From Pseudonocardia kunmingensis (GTDB taxonomy: Bacteria > Actinomycetota > Actinomycetes > Mycobacteriales > Pseudonocardiaceae), in contig NZ_VFPA01000003.1 in assembly GCF_006716445.1 (NCBI RefSeq), forward strand, positions 496,001 through 560,000: a stretch of 64,000 bases of DNA. Reading direction: 5' to 3'. The position numbers were made by a program, and so were the translations under genes. Under the pieces are notes generated by a model. The model was given only the letters and a program-made list of their open reading frames with translations. It did no database searches and had not been told where the DNA came from. This document shows positions 48,419 to 57,173 of the stretch, in pieces; within the stretch, counting starts at the first letter, position 1, and the number at the start of each line of letters is the position of its first letter.

Positions 48419-50280
48419 CGCGCCGCCTTCTCCCGCAACGCGATCCGGTACTGCTCCAGCGGCACGAGGTCGCCGAACAGCTCGTGGTAGGCCTCGGGCT
48501 CCTCGACGGGGTTGGTGCGCTGCAGCCGCGACTTGAGGTCGGCGACCTGTGCCTCGACGAGCGCCAGCCGCACCCCCGCGATCACACTGGCGACGTAGCG
48601 GGCCTCTTCGGTGTTGCGCCGCGGCAGCTCCAGCGGCTCGACCGCCAGCTCGGTGACCAGCGGACGCGTCTCCGGCGGGCACTCGGAGATCACCGCCTCC
48701 AGCCAGGCGTGCCCCTCCAGGCCCGCGCACACCCCGCCGGCCGCCTGGACGCCGCGGTGCACGGCCGCGAACGCCGGGTGCGCGAAGACCTGCTCCGGCA
48801 GCTCGTCGTAGCTCGGGCCGGCGACGGCGGGCACCTGCAGGGCCGCCTTGAGCGCCTCGCGCTGCAGGTGCAGGCGGGGATCGTCCTTCGGTGGTGGCGT
48901 GGGGGCCTGTCGCGTGCCGTTGCGGCCGCCCCGCACCGGCTCGGCCGGTGCACCCGCCGCCTCGCGGACCCGCCGGACGACCATCGCGATGTCGTCCCAG
49001 CTGGTCCACCCGGCGAGCCGGCGCGCGTACTCGTCGCGCAGCTCCTCGCGCTTGATCCGCGCCACCAGCGGCACCGTGCGCTGCAGCGCCGCGACCCGGC
49101 CCTCCGCGGTGTCGAGGTCGTGCTCGCGCAGCATGCTGCGGATCGCGAACTCGAACAGCGGCTCGCGGCGGGCCACCAGGTCGCGCACCGCGGTGTCGCC
49201 GTGGGCCTGGCGCAGCTCGCACGGATCCTGCCCGTCGGGCGCGACGGCCACGAACGTCTGGGCCGCGAAGCTCTGCTCGCCCTCGAACGCCTTGAGCGCC
49301 GCCGCCTGCCCCGCCGCGTCGCCGTCGAAGGTGTAGATGACCTCGCCGAGGTCGAACGAGTCGTCGCCGATCAGCCGCCGGATCACCGAGATGTGGTCGG
49401 CGCCGAACGCGGTGCCGCACGACGCCACCGCGGTGGGCACGCCGGCCAGGTGCATGGCCATCACGTCGGTGTAGCCCTCGACGACCACCACCTGGCGGCG
49501 CTTGGCGATCTCGCGCTTGGCGAGGTCGAGCCCGAACAGCGCCTTGGTCTTGTGGTAGACGGGGGTGTCGGAGGTGTTGAGGTACTTCGCCTCGATGCCG
49601 TCGTCGTCGAACAGGCGGCGCGCCCCGAACCCGACGACGTCGCCGCCGAGGTCCTTGATCGACCACAGCAGCCGCCGGTGGAACCGGTCGATGGGGCCGC
49701 GGCGGCCCTCCTTCGACAACCCGGCCTTCATCAGCTCGTCGAGGGAGAACCCGGCCGCGAGCAGGTGCTTGGTGAGCCGGTCCCAGCCCGCGGGCGCGAA
49801 CCCGCAGCCGAACTGCTGCGCCGCGGCGACGTCGAAGCCGCGGCTGGTGAGGAACTGGATGGCAGGCGCGGCCTCCGGGGTGTGCAGCTGCGCCGCGTAG
49901 AACTCGGCCGCGCGCTTGTTGGCCTCCAGCAGGCGCGAGCGCGTGCCCCGGTCGCGCTGCACGGAGGCGCCGCCGCCCTCGTAGGTGAGCCGGTACCCGA
50001 CCCGCTCCGCGAGCCGCTCCACGGCCTCGATGAACCCGATGTGGTCCATCTTCATGAGGAACGCGATCGCGTCGCCGCCCTCGCCGCAGCCGAAGCAGTG
50101 GAACGTGCCGTGGCTGGGGCGGACGTTGAACGACGGGGTCTTCTCGTCGTGGAAGGGGCAGAGCCCCTTGAGCGACCCCGCCCCCGCGCGGCGCAGGGCC
50201 ACGTACTCGCCGATGACCTCGTCGACGCGGGTGCGATCGCGGACCTCCGCGATGTCACTGTCCCGAATCCGGCCCGCCAC
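48415..50280 (-). CDS. dnaG: DNA primase
   Basis: 621 residues. Makes RNA primers at the replication fork with DnaB. N-terminal CHC2 zinc finger: CPFHDEKTPSF and HCFGCGEGGDAIAF (Cys41, His44, Cys62, Cys65). Catalytic core with RFHRRLLWSIKDLGGDVVGF, and Toprim motif VVVVEGYTDVMAMHLAGVPT and EVIYTFDGDAAGQAAALKAF. The C-terminal DnaB-interaction region is shorter and divergent, as in other actinobacteria. GTG start. First gene of a three-gene overlapping operon. Confidence 0.96.
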   Translation of the reverse strand: MAGRIRDSDIAEVRDRTRVDEVIGEYVALRRAGAGSLKGLCPFHDEKTPSFNVRPSHGTFHCFGCGEGGDAIAFLMKMDHIGFIEAVERLAERVGYRLTYEGGGASVQRDRGTRSRLLEANKRAAEFYAAQLHTPEAAPAIQFLTSRGFDVAAAQQFGCGFAPAGWDRLTKHLLAAGFSLDELMKAGLSKEGRRGPIDRFHRRLLWSIKDLGGDVVGFGARRLFDDDGIEAKYLNTSDTPVYHKTKALFGLDLAKREIAKRRQVVVVEGYTDVMAMHLAGVPTAVASCGTAFGADHISVIRRLIGDDSFDLGEVIYTFDGDAAGQAAALKAFEGEQSFAAQTFVAVAPDGQDPCELRQAHGDTAVRDLVARREPLFEFAIRSMLREHDLDTAEGRVAALQRTVPLVARIKREELRDEYARRLAGWTSWDDIAMVVRRVREAAGAPAEPVRGGRNGTRQAPTPPPKDDPRLHLQREALKAALQVPAVAGPSYDELPEQVFAHPAFAAVHRGVQAAGGVCAGLEGHAWLEAVISECPPETRPLVTELAVEPLELPRRNTEEARYVASVIAGVRLALVEAQVADLKSRLQRTNPVEEPEAYHELFGDLVPLEQYRIALREKAAR

Positions 50281-50458
50281 GGGTCCGAGTCTAGGCGCGC
50301 CCTCCGACGACCTCCGCGCCCTGGCCCGGGTGCCCCACCGGCGCCGCCCCGCACACCTGGCCGTCCTCGCACATGCGTCCGGACACGTGTGCGGGGTCGG
50401 CGGGACGTGTGCGGCTCACCCGGGGTCGCGAGGTGCGTGGCGCCGGACACCGCGGCGA

Positions 50459-50659
50459 TCACGGGCAGAGAGTCGCCTCCGGCGATCGACGGACGGCCGG
50501 CCGGCCGGGCTCGCGCCTCGTCGGGGCCGGCACCGCGACGGCCGGGCGCTCGCGGGGCCGGTGGTGGTCGACCAGCAACGGCACCAGCGCCATCACCAGC
50601 AGGACGCCGAGACCGCCTGCGGCGGCCAGCAGGTTCAGGATGTCGGCGGTGTTCGTCAT
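50459..50659 (-). CDS. Short single-helix membrane protein
   Basis: 66 residues; ATG behind GGTGGAG. One hydrophobic helix (ILNLLAAAGGLGVLLVMALV) and a Pro/Arg-rich cytoplasmic-type tail. No family recognised. It lies alone between dnaG and a palindrome-rich gap, which makes it plausible but unproven. Confidence 0.45.
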   Translation of the reverse strand: MTNTADILNLLAAAGGLGVLLVMALVPLLVDHHRPRERPAVAVPAPTRREPGRPAVRRSPEATLCP

Positions 50660-50914
50660 GGCTCCACCTTGCGCGCGGGGGCGCCCTTGCCGCCTCGGCC
50701 GGAGGTATGGGTCCCGCTCGCGACCTCGGCCGATCGGCCGAGTCGCGGGAGGCACCGGCGCGGGAGCCACGAACGTCCACCGGGTCGTGCCGCGGCCGAT
50801 GGGCGACCACCGCTGCCGCGCCGGCCGCTCCTCCCCGTTCGTGGGCGCGCCGTTCCCGGCTCGAGGCGAACTGCTTCGCCCCACAGCCAGCTGCTCATCC
50901 GGGCCCCGACCTCG

Positions 50915-50977
50915 TGATCAGCACTTCGGCGCGTTCCCGGGTGGAAAACGCCCGTCTTCGCGCCGAAGTCTCGATCA
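50915..50977. repeat. Long hairpin, family 4 copy A
   Basis: 19-bp arms (50915-50933, TGATCAGCACTTCGGCGCG; 50959-50977) with three mismatches near the base, and an inner GGGTGGAAAACGCCC cap. Downstream of the short membrane gene on neither strand; possibly a dispersed palindromic repeat. Confidence 0.6.
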
Positions 50978-51186
50978 TGGCCCCCCTCCAGCTCCCTCGG
51001 TAGTTCGCCCAACCCGGCCACCACGCCGACGGGCGGGACCAGGGAAAGGCGCCGACTGCACCGAAGACCCGGGCTGAGCCGGGAGGCAGCGGTCTCGAGC
51101 CGGGAAAGTGCCCGCGACCGCGACCGAAGACCCATGACGTCGACCGGGTCCGCACAGGCGCGTTCCGCGGAACGCGCGACCGGCCA

Positions 51187-51248
51187 TGATCAGCAGAAGT
51201 GGTGCGAGAGCGACAGGGCTGACGTCCCCACACCACTCCTGGCGATCA
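51187..51248. repeat. Long hairpin, family 4 copy B
   Basis: 18-bp arms (51187-51204, TGATCAGCAGAAGTGGTG; 51231-51248), 15 of 18 paired, 26-nt loop. Lies 38 bp past the tetR stop, so it may be that gene's terminator. Confidence 0.5.
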
Positions 51249-51286
51249 ATCCGGCGAGGACCCTGTTGCGGCTCGGAGCCGGCGCA

Positions 51287-51868
51287 CTACGTCGGCAGCC
51301 GGCCGAGCGCCAGCCGGAACGCCTCCCCCAGCTCCGGCCCGGACGGAGCCGCGTCGGGGTCGAGCAGCCACTGCACCAGCAGCCCGTCGCACACGACGAT
51401 CTGAAACGTGGCGAGCGCGCGGGTCTGCGGGCCGTCGGGGATCCCGAGGGCCTCGGCGATCATCGCGGCGACGGACGCGCGGCTCTGCTCGTAGATGCCG
51501 GCGAGCTGGGCGCGCAGGGCGGGTTGGCGCTCCGCCTGGGCCATCGCCTCGGTGAACGCCACCGCGAGGCCGCGGTACTCGGCGAACGAGGCGAGCATCG
51601 CGTCCCACGAGGCGGCGAGCACCGTCGTCGGCTCGCCGCCCGCCTCGACCGCGAGCGCGAGCGCGAGTTCGCGCACCCGCTGCGCCCACTCCTCGAACGA
51701 GGCACCGATGGCCGCGTTGAGCAGGGCCTCCTTCGACCCGAAGTGGTAGCCGATCGAGGCGAGGTTGGTGCCGGACTCGGCCACCAGGTCCCGTGCGGTG
51801 GTGCGCGCGTAGCCGCGCGTCTCGAGGCAGCGGCGCGCGCCGGCGAGCAGGTCTTCCCGGTGTCCCAC
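51287..51868 (-). CDS. TetR-family regulator of the P450 gene
   Basis: 193 residues, GTG start. HTH region LLAGARRCLETRGYARTTAR, DLVAESGTNLASIGYHFGSK, EALLNAAIG. C-terminal ligand domain with DGLLVQWLLDPDAAPSGPEL, typical of TetR_C. Divergent from the cytochrome P450 gene with a 25-bp palindrome between the two starts, so it most likely represses both. Confidence 0.9.
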   Translation of the reverse strand: MGHREDLLAGARRCLETRGYARTTARDLVAESGTNLASIGYHFGSKEALLNAAIGASFEEWAQRVRELALALAVEAGGEPTTVLAASWDAMLASFAEYRGLAVAFTEAMAQAERQPALRAQLAGIYEQSRASVAAMIAEALGIPDGPQTRALATFQIVVCDGLLVQWLLDPDAAPSGPELGEAFRLALGRLPT

Positions 51869-51891
51869 GCGCCGATCCTAGCGGAGCATCT

Positions 51892-51916
51892 ATACAGACG
51901 TATTATACGTCCGTAT
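51892..51916. promoter_or_regulatory. TetR operator over divergent promoters
   Basis: 25-bp palindrome: ATACAGACGTAT, T, ATACGTCCGTAT. 11 of 12 positions in each arm pair. TATTAT within it could serve as the P450 -10, and TATAGA on the other strand as the tetR -10, so bound repressor would block both. Confidence 0.75.
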
Positions 51917-51925
51917 GATCGGCGC

Positions 51926-53281
51926 ATGGACTCCGCCCTCCCGCCCGGGTCCCGCCTGCCGACGCCGGTCCAGACCGCACTGCTGTGGGGCCTTCCCCGG
52001 TGGTGGCTGGACCGGTGCCACCGCCGCTACGGCGACGTCTTCGCGGTGCGGGCCGCGCCGATGGGCACGCTCGTCTACCTGGCCGACCCGGACGACATCA
52101 GGACGGTCTTCGCCGGAGATCCCGCGGTCTACCGTGCGGGCGAGGCGAACTCGGTGCTCAGCGGGATCGTCGGTGACAGCTCCGTGCTCGTGCTCGACGG
52201 GCAGCGCCACCGCGAGCGGCGCCGCCAGATGCTGCCGCCGTTCCACCGCGACGCGGTGCGCCGCCAGGCCGGGCAGATGGCCGCGATCGCGGCCGCGGAC
52301 GTCGCGAGGTGGCCGGTGCAGCGCGAGTTCGCCGTGGCGCCGCGGATGTCGGCGATCACGCTCGAGGTGATCCTGCAGGTGGTGATCGGCAGCCGGGACG
52401 AGGGGCGCCTCGCCGCGCTGCGCCGCGCGCTGCCGCCCGTCGTGGACATGGGCGTCCTTGCGACCGCCGCCTTGGCCCGCCCGTCGCTGATGGCGCGGCG
52501 CCCCTGGCGCGGGGTGCGGCGCGTGCGCGCCGAGGCCGACCGGCTGCTGCGCGCCGAGATCGCGGCCTGCCGGGCCGACCCCGCCCTCGACGAGCGCACC
52601 GACGTGCTCGCGATGCTCGTCCGGACGACCGACGAGGACGGCCGGGGCATGACCGACGCCGAGCTGCGCGACCAGCTGATGACGCTGCTGCTCGCCGGTC
52701 ACGAGACCACTGCGACCGGCCTGTCGTGGACGCTGGAGCGGCTGGTCCGCCACCCCGACGTGCTCGCCCGCGCGGTGCGCGCCGCGGACTCCGGCGACGA
52801 CGAGTACCTGGACGCGGTCGTCCGCGAGACCCTCCGGGTCCGTCCGGTGATCTTCGACGTGGCCCGCAGGCTCGCCGCGCCCGTCGCGCTCGGCGGGCAC
52901 CGGTTGCCCGCGGGCGTCGTCGTGTCACCCGCCATCGGGTTCGTGCAGCGCTCGGCGCGCCACTACCCGGAGCCGCTGCGCTTCGACCCCGACCGGATGG
53001 TCGGGGCCACCCTCACCCCGACCACGTGGCTGCCCTTCGGCGGTGGCGGGCGGCGTTGCCTCGGTGCCACGTTCGCGCAGGTGGAGATGCGGGTGGTGCT
53101 GGGCGAGGTGCTCCGCCGCGTGGAGCTGAGCACCACCAGCGCCCCGGCGGAACGCCAACGGGCGAAGCACATCACCTTCGTCCCGCACCGCGGGGCGCGG
53201 ATCCGGGTGCGGGCACGGCGGCCCGACGCCCGCGCCGGCATCCCGGCCGCGGCAGCGGCGCCCTCCCACGGCGGGGCGTAG
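51926..53281 (+). CDS. Cytochrome P450
   Basis: 451 residues, soluble bacterial P450. I-helix oxygen motif LLLAGHETTATGLSWTLERL (about residue 257), ExxR in VVRETLRVRPVIFDVARRLA, and heme loop LPFGGGGRRCLGATFAQVEM with the iron ligand Cys378. The sequence is nearer to the CYP110/CYP1xx group that hydroxylates fatty acids or terpenoids than to the ferredoxin-linked polyketide types. No ferredoxin gene is adjacent. An Ala/Pro-rich tail follows the last helix. Controlled by the divergent TetR (inferred). Confidence 0.93.
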   Translation: MDSALPPGSRLPTPVQTALLWGLPRWWLDRCHRRYGDVFAVRAAPMGTLVYLADPDDIRTVFAGDPAVYRAGEANSVLSGIVGDSSVLVLDGQRHRERRRQMLPPFHRDAVRRQAGQMAAIAAADVARWPVQREFAVAPRMSAITLEVILQVVIGSRDEGRLAALRRALPPVVDMGVLATAALARPSLMARRPWRGVRRVRAEADRLLRAEIAACRADPALDERTDVLAMLVRTTDEDGRGMTDAELRDQLMTLLLAGHETTATGLSWTLERLVRHPDVLARAVRAADSGDDEYLDAVVRETLRVRPVIFDVARRLAAPVALGGHRLPAGVVVSPAIGFVQRSARHYPEPLRFDPDRMVGATLTPTTWLPFGGGGRRCLGATFAQVEMRVVLGEVLRRVELSTTSAPAERQRAKHITFVPHRGARIRVRARRPDARAGIPAAAAAPSHGGA

Positions 53282-53299
53282 CCGGAGCACGCGCGGCGG

Positions 53300-53758
53300 C
53301 TACCAGTCCCAGCGCGGGACCTCCTGGCACGGGTGCAGCTGGTCGTCCGCGCTCGCGTGCGAGTTCTGGACGGCGACCTCGGTGCCGAACTCGAGATAGG
53401 CGTGCAGCGCGTCGCGGAACCGGCGGTCGTCGGGCAGGCCGGTCCGGTCGGCGGCGTGGATGAACAGCTCGACGAAGCGCTGCCGCTGGTCCTCCCGGAT
53501 CCGCAGACCGCGGTGCGCCTCGAGCACAGCCGGGAAGCCGCCGAGCTCGTCGGTGTAGGTGCGGGGGCCGCCGAAGACCTCGGCGAAGAACGCCGTCAGG
53601 TGTCCGACGTGGCTGGGGCGCCCCTCCCCGAACAGCGGCGCCAGGAGGGGGTCGGCGAGCACGGTCGGGTACCAGGCCTCGACCGCGCGGTGCAGCCCTT
53701 CGTGGCCTCCGGCGTGCTCGTAGAGCGACTCGGCGGTCCCGGCATCGGGAGCGGACAT
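53300..53758 (-). CDS. Group II truncated haemoglobin-like globin
   Basis: 152 residues. SLYEHAGGHEGLHRAVEAWY, PLLAPLFGEGRPSHVGHLTA, FFAEVFGGPRTYTDELGGFP (B/E-helix region), then EAHRGLRIREDQRQRFVELF, where the His is the proximal heme ligand. Trp and Tyr positions fit the group II pattern. Likely role in oxygen or NO handling. It converges on the P450 gene from downstream with an 18-bp gap; no shared operon. Confidence 0.88.
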   Translation of the reverse strand: MSAPDAGTAESLYEHAGGHEGLHRAVEAWYPTVLADPLLAPLFGEGRPSHVGHLTAFFAEVFGGPRTYTDELGGFPAVLEAHRGLRIREDQRQRFVELFIHAADRTGLPDDRRFRDALHAYLEFGTEVAVQNSHASADDQLHPCQEVPRWDW

Positions 53759-53894
53759 CCTTCTCCTCCAGGCGGAGCTGTGTAGACCTCGAAACGCCGA
53801 TCACACGACGCGGGCGAGTAACACTGTAATCACCTCTGCCCTCCGACGGAAGTGCCTGGCCCGCGATACCGGTTTCCCCCGTATCGTCGCGGGC

Positions 53895-54773
53895 GTGCCG
53901 ACCGACGAGCTGGTGTTCGAGGAGCACCGCGCACACCTCGTGCGCGTGGGTTACCGGATCACCGGGAGCGTCAGCGACGCCGAGGACGCCGTGCAGGAGG
54001 CGTGGCTGCGCCTCGCCGGCCTGGACACGGACGGCCGCGCGGCCATCCGCGACGAGCGCGCCTGGCTCACCACGGTCGTCGGACGGCTGTGCCTCGACCG
54101 GCTCCGCTCCGCGGCCGCCCGCCGCGAGCGGTACGTGGGGCCGTGGCTGCCGGAGCCGCTGCTCACCGGCGACGACCCGGACGAGCCGCTCAGCGCCGTG
54201 GTGCGCGACGAGGGCGTGCGGATGGCCGCGATGGTCGTGCTGGAGCGGCTCACGCCGCCGCAGCGGGTGGCGTTCGTGCTGCACGAGGCGCTGGCACTGC
54301 CCTACGCCGACATCGCCGACGTGCTCGGCTGCCCGGAGGCCACCGCGCGCCAGCACGCGGCGCGCGCCCGCCGGATCGTCGCCGACGCCGACCCGCCGCC
54401 GCGCGCATCCACCGCCGAGCAGCACAGCGTGATCGGGAAGTTCGCCGACGCGATCGCTCGGGGCGACAGCGCGGCGCTGGTCGAGCTGCTGCACCCCGAC
54501 GCCGTGTACGTCGCCGACAGCGGCGGGCGGTCCAAGGCCGCGCGCCGCACGATCGTGGGCGCCGAGAAGGTCGCCCGGCTGCTGCTCGGCCTGCTCGACC
54601 TGTACGGCGCGGACCTGCTCGCGGGGTGGACCCCGGTCATGGTCAACGGCGAGCTCGGCATCCGCTCACCCGCGTTCGCCGACGTCGCCGCAGGCGCCGC
54701 TGTGCTCTCCCTGCGCGACGGGCGGATCGCGGCGATCTACCAGGTGGTCGACCCGGAGAAGCTGGGTCAGTAG
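53895..54773 (+). CDS. ECF sigma factor, ECF41/SigJ type
   Basis: 292 residues; GTG start. Sigma region 2 (VGYRITGSVSDAEDAVQEAW) and region 4 (LTPPQRVAFVLHEALALPYA, DIADVLGCPEATARQHAARA). A C-terminal SnoaL-like domain (about 180-292; DAIARGDSAALVELLHPDAV, GWTPVMVNGELGI, VLSLRDGRIAAIYQVVDPEK) is the hallmark of ECF41/SigJ, where it modulates activity in place of an anti-sigma factor. No carboxymuconolactone-type partner gene is visible next to it. Confidence 0.92.
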   Translation: MPTDELVFEEHRAHLVRVGYRITGSVSDAEDAVQEAWLRLAGLDTDGRAAIRDERAWLTTVVGRLCLDRLRSAAARRERYVGPWLPEPLLTGDDPDEPLSAVVRDEGVRMAAMVVLERLTPPQRVAFVLHEALALPYADIADVLGCPEATARQHAARARRIVADADPPPRASTAEQHSVIGKFADAIARGDSAALVELLHPDAVYVADSGGRSKAARRTIVGAEKVARLLLGLLDLYGADLLAGWTPVMVNGELGIRSPAFADVAAGAAVLSLRDGRIAAIYQVVDPEKLGQ

Positions 54774-55180
54774 GCCGGCTGCCGCTCGTACTGCGGGACC
54801 CACGCGTCGTCGGCGTCGACCACGCGAGTGCCCAGCGGCACCAGGGCCAGCGCGCCGAGCTTCACCGAGGCGATGCCGAACGGGATGCCCACGATCGTGA
54901 TCATCAGCAGCAGCCCGGCGACGACGTGCAGCACCGCGAGCTGCCACCCGAACAGCACGATCCAGATGACGTTGCCGATCACCGACATCAGGCCTGCGTC
55001 CCGCGCGACCACCACCCGGCGCCCGAACGGCCACAGGGCGAACCCGGCGAGCCGGAACGACGCGATGCCGAACGGGATCGTGACGATCAGGACGCAGGCC
55101 AGTACACCCGCCACCACGTAGGCCAGGGCCAGCCACCAGCCCGCGAGGACGAGCCACAAGACGTTCCCGAGGAAGCGCAT
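54767..55180 (-). CDS. YccF-domain membrane protein
   Basis: 137 residues. Two copies of the YccF repeat, each a hydrophobic helix pair: LGNVLWLVLAGWWLALAYVV with IVTIPFGIASFRLAGFALWP, then IGNVIWIVLFGWQLAVLHVV with ITIVGIPFGIASVKLGALAL. Inner-membrane protein of unknown role. Tail-to-tail overlap of seven bases with the sigma factor gene. Confidence 0.92.
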   Translation of the reverse strand: MRFLGNVLWLVLAGWWLALAYVVAGVLACVLIVTIPFGIASFRLAGFALWPFGRRVVVARDAGLMSVIGNVIWIVLFGWQLAVLHVVAGLLLMITIVGIPFGIASVKLGALALVPLGTRVVDADDAWVPQYERQPAY

Positions 55181-55209
55181 GTGTCCAGGATGCCCGTTTC
55201 CGGGCCGGG

Positions 55210-56475
55210 TCAACGGGCGAGTGCGCGGTGGCGGGCGACGGCCTGCTGGTCGGTGAGGATCGCGACCTGGTCGAGCACCACCCGCAGGCGGGCCGCGTCG
55301 TCGGCGGCGGCCGTCCACTCCCCGGCGAACACCGGGTCCAGCGACTCCGGCGCACCGTCGCGCAGGGCGGTGGCCAGCTCGACGAGCAGCTCGCGCTGCC
55401 GGGCCTGCATCGCGAGCCGTCCCGGGTCGCTCATCACGTACCGCACGGCCACCGCCTTGAGCAGGGCCACCTCCGCCGCCGCCCGGGCCGGGACGACGAG
55501 GTCGGCCGCGTAGCGACGCAGCGGGCGGTCGTCGTGGGCCGCCCGGGTGGCGTCCACCGCCGCCAGCACGAACCGCCCCACCAGCTCGCTGGTGAGCCGC
55601 TTGAGCGCCACGTGGGCCGACGACGGGGCGCTGCGGGTGGAGAAGCCGCGCACGGCGTCGACCACGGGCAGTGCCAGCAGCGCGTCGGCCGCCTCGGCGA
55701 GCGCGCCCGCCTCGCCGCCGAAGTGGCGCACCGCCAGCTCCACCAGCGCGGCCCGCTCCACGGGCGAACCCAGCGCGGCGAGGTCGATGCGGCCGGCGAG
55801 GATGCCGTCCTCGACGTCGTGCACCGAGTAGGCGACGTCGTCGGACCAGTCCATCACCTGCGCCTCGATGCAGCGCCTGCCCCCCTGCGCGCCCTCGCGG
55901 ACCCACGCGAACACATCGGCGTCCTCGGCGTAGGCGCCGTACTTGCGGTCGCCGGGCCGCCGGACCCACGGGTACTTGCACGACGCGTCCAGCGACGCCC
56001 GGGTGAGGTTGAGCCCCACACCGTCGATCTTGGGCTCGAGCCGGGTGAGGATGCGCAGCGTCTGGGCGTTGCCCTCGAAACCGCCGCAGGGCGCGCCGAA
56101 CTCCTCGAGCGCCCGCTCCCCGTTGTGGCCGAACGGCGGGTGCCCGATGTCGTGGGCGAGCCCCGCCGTGTCGACGACGTCCGGGTCGCACCCCAGCTCC
56201 TCGGCGATCCCGCGGCCGATCTGCGCGACCTCCAGCGAGTGGGTGAGCCGGGTGCGCGGCACGCCGCTGACCTCGGCACCCTCGCCCGGGCCGACGACCT
56301 GCGTCTTGCCGGCCAGGCGGCGCAGCGCGGCCGAGTGCAGAACGCGGGCCCGGTCGCGGGCGAACGGGCTGCGCCGGTCCTCGCCCCCGCCGCCGGGCGC
56401 GCCGCCCTTCGGGCCCTCGGTGGCCGGCCGGGCCCTGTCGTGCGCTGAGTAGTCGGCCCAGGTGGGGGGCGACAC
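55210..56475 (-). CDS. dgt: Deoxyguanosinetriphosphate triphosphohydrolase-like protein
   Basis: 421 residues. HD-domain dNTPase that splits dNTPs to nucleoside and triphosphate. RDRARVLHSAALRRLAGKTQ, RTRLTHSLEVAQIGRGIAEE (first His), TAGLAHDIGHPPFGHNGERA (HD pair) and DWSDDVAYSVHDVEDGILAG (last Asp) form the metal site. The gene often sits beside dnaG in actinobacteria; here about five kilobases of other genes lie between. GTG start shares bases with the upstream stop (TAGTG). Confidence 0.94.
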   Translation of the reverse strand: MSPPTWADYSAHDRARPATEGPKGGAPGGGGEDRRSPFARDRARVLHSAALRRLAGKTQVVGPGEGAEVSGVPRTRLTHSLEVAQIGRGIAEELGCDPDVVDTAGLAHDIGHPPFGHNGERALEEFGAPCGGFEGNAQTLRILTRLEPKIDGVGLNLTRASLDASCKYPWVRRPGDRKYGAYAEDADVFAWVREGAQGGRRCIEAQVMDWSDDVAYSVHDVEDGILAGRIDLAALGSPVERAALVELAVRHFGGEAGALAEAADALLALPVVDAVRGFSTRSAPSSAHVALKRLTSELVGRFVLAAVDATRAAHDDRPLRRYAADLVVPARAAAEVALLKAVAVRYVMSDPGRLAMQARQRELLVELATALRDGAPESLDPVFAGEWTAAADDAARLRVVLDQVAILTDQQAVARHRALAR

Positions 56476-57173
56476 TAACCGAGCCCGGTGGACCGGGTGT
56501 CGGCCGATGCGTTGGTGAGCCGGTAGTACAGCAGCGCCGCGGTCTCCCGCACGATGTAGCGCAGCTGCGTCTCACGGGTCTGCACCACAGGGCCGCTGCG
56601 GGTGGGCGAGGTCCACGCCTCCAGCCCGCTGTCGCGCGCCATGATGCGCGCCCGCAGCGAGTGCCACGGGTCGCTCACGACGAGCGCGCTGTGCCACCCG
56701 TCCTGCTCCGCGCGGGCGGCGACCGCCTGCAGGCTCAGCAGGGTGTCCGCCCCCTCCTCGACGGCGATGACGTCCTCCGGCGGCACCCCCCGCTCGATGA
56801 GGTACCGGCGCCCGGCCTCGGCCTCGGTGTAGGCGTCGCCCACCCGGTTGCCGCCGGTGGTGACGATGCGGGGGGCGAGGCCGTCGTCGTAGAGGGCCTC
56901 GGCGTGCCGCAACCGGTAGGCGAAGATCGAGCTGGGCTCGCCGTCGTACTGCGCCGCGCCGAGCACGATCACCGCATCGGCGGGCTGCCGCTGGTCGACC
57001 CGCGCCACCTGCCACACCCGGAAGGCGGTGCCACCCACCAGCAGCGCGGCCACGAGCAGCGCGCCGACGACCAGCCGCCACATCCAGTGGGGGCGCCTGC
57101 GTGGTGGCTGCGGGTACCCGTCGTGCATCGGGATGGTCGGCGCGTCGTCGACGGCGGGGCGGGCGGTGGTCAT
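56475..57173 (-). CDS. YdcF/SanA-like DUF218 membrane protein
   Basis: 232 residues. Short Pro-rich cytoplasmic head, one membrane helix (LVVGALLVAALLVGGTAFRV), then the DUF218 fold: PADAVIVLGAAQYDGEPSSI, RLRHAEALYDDGLAPRIVTT, GGNRVGDAYTEAEAGRRYLI and HSALVVSDPWHSLRARIMAR. Related SanA/ElyC proteins affect envelope polymers and vancomycin sensitivity. Located between XdhC-like and dgt genes with overlapping starts and stops on both sides. Confidence 0.88.
   Translation of the reverse strand: MTTARPAVDDAPTIPMHDGYPQPPRRRPHWMWRLVVGALLVAALLVGGTAFRVWQVARVDQRQPADAVIVLGAAQYDGEPSSIFAYRLRHAEALYDDGLAPRIVTTGGNRVGDAYTEAEAGRRYLIERGVPPEDVIAVEEGADTLLSLQAVAARAEQDGWHSALVVSDPWHSLRARIMARDSGLEAWTSPTRSGPVVQTRETQLRYIVRETAALLYYRLTNASADTRSTGLG

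Larger units (their letters stand above)
50660..51286. other. Palindrome-rich gene-free stretch
   Basis: About 630 bp without a supportable gene. It holds two long imperfect hairpins (50915-50977 and 51187-51248) whose outer arms both begin TGATC(A/G). Open frames here are short shadows. Confidence 0.6.
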
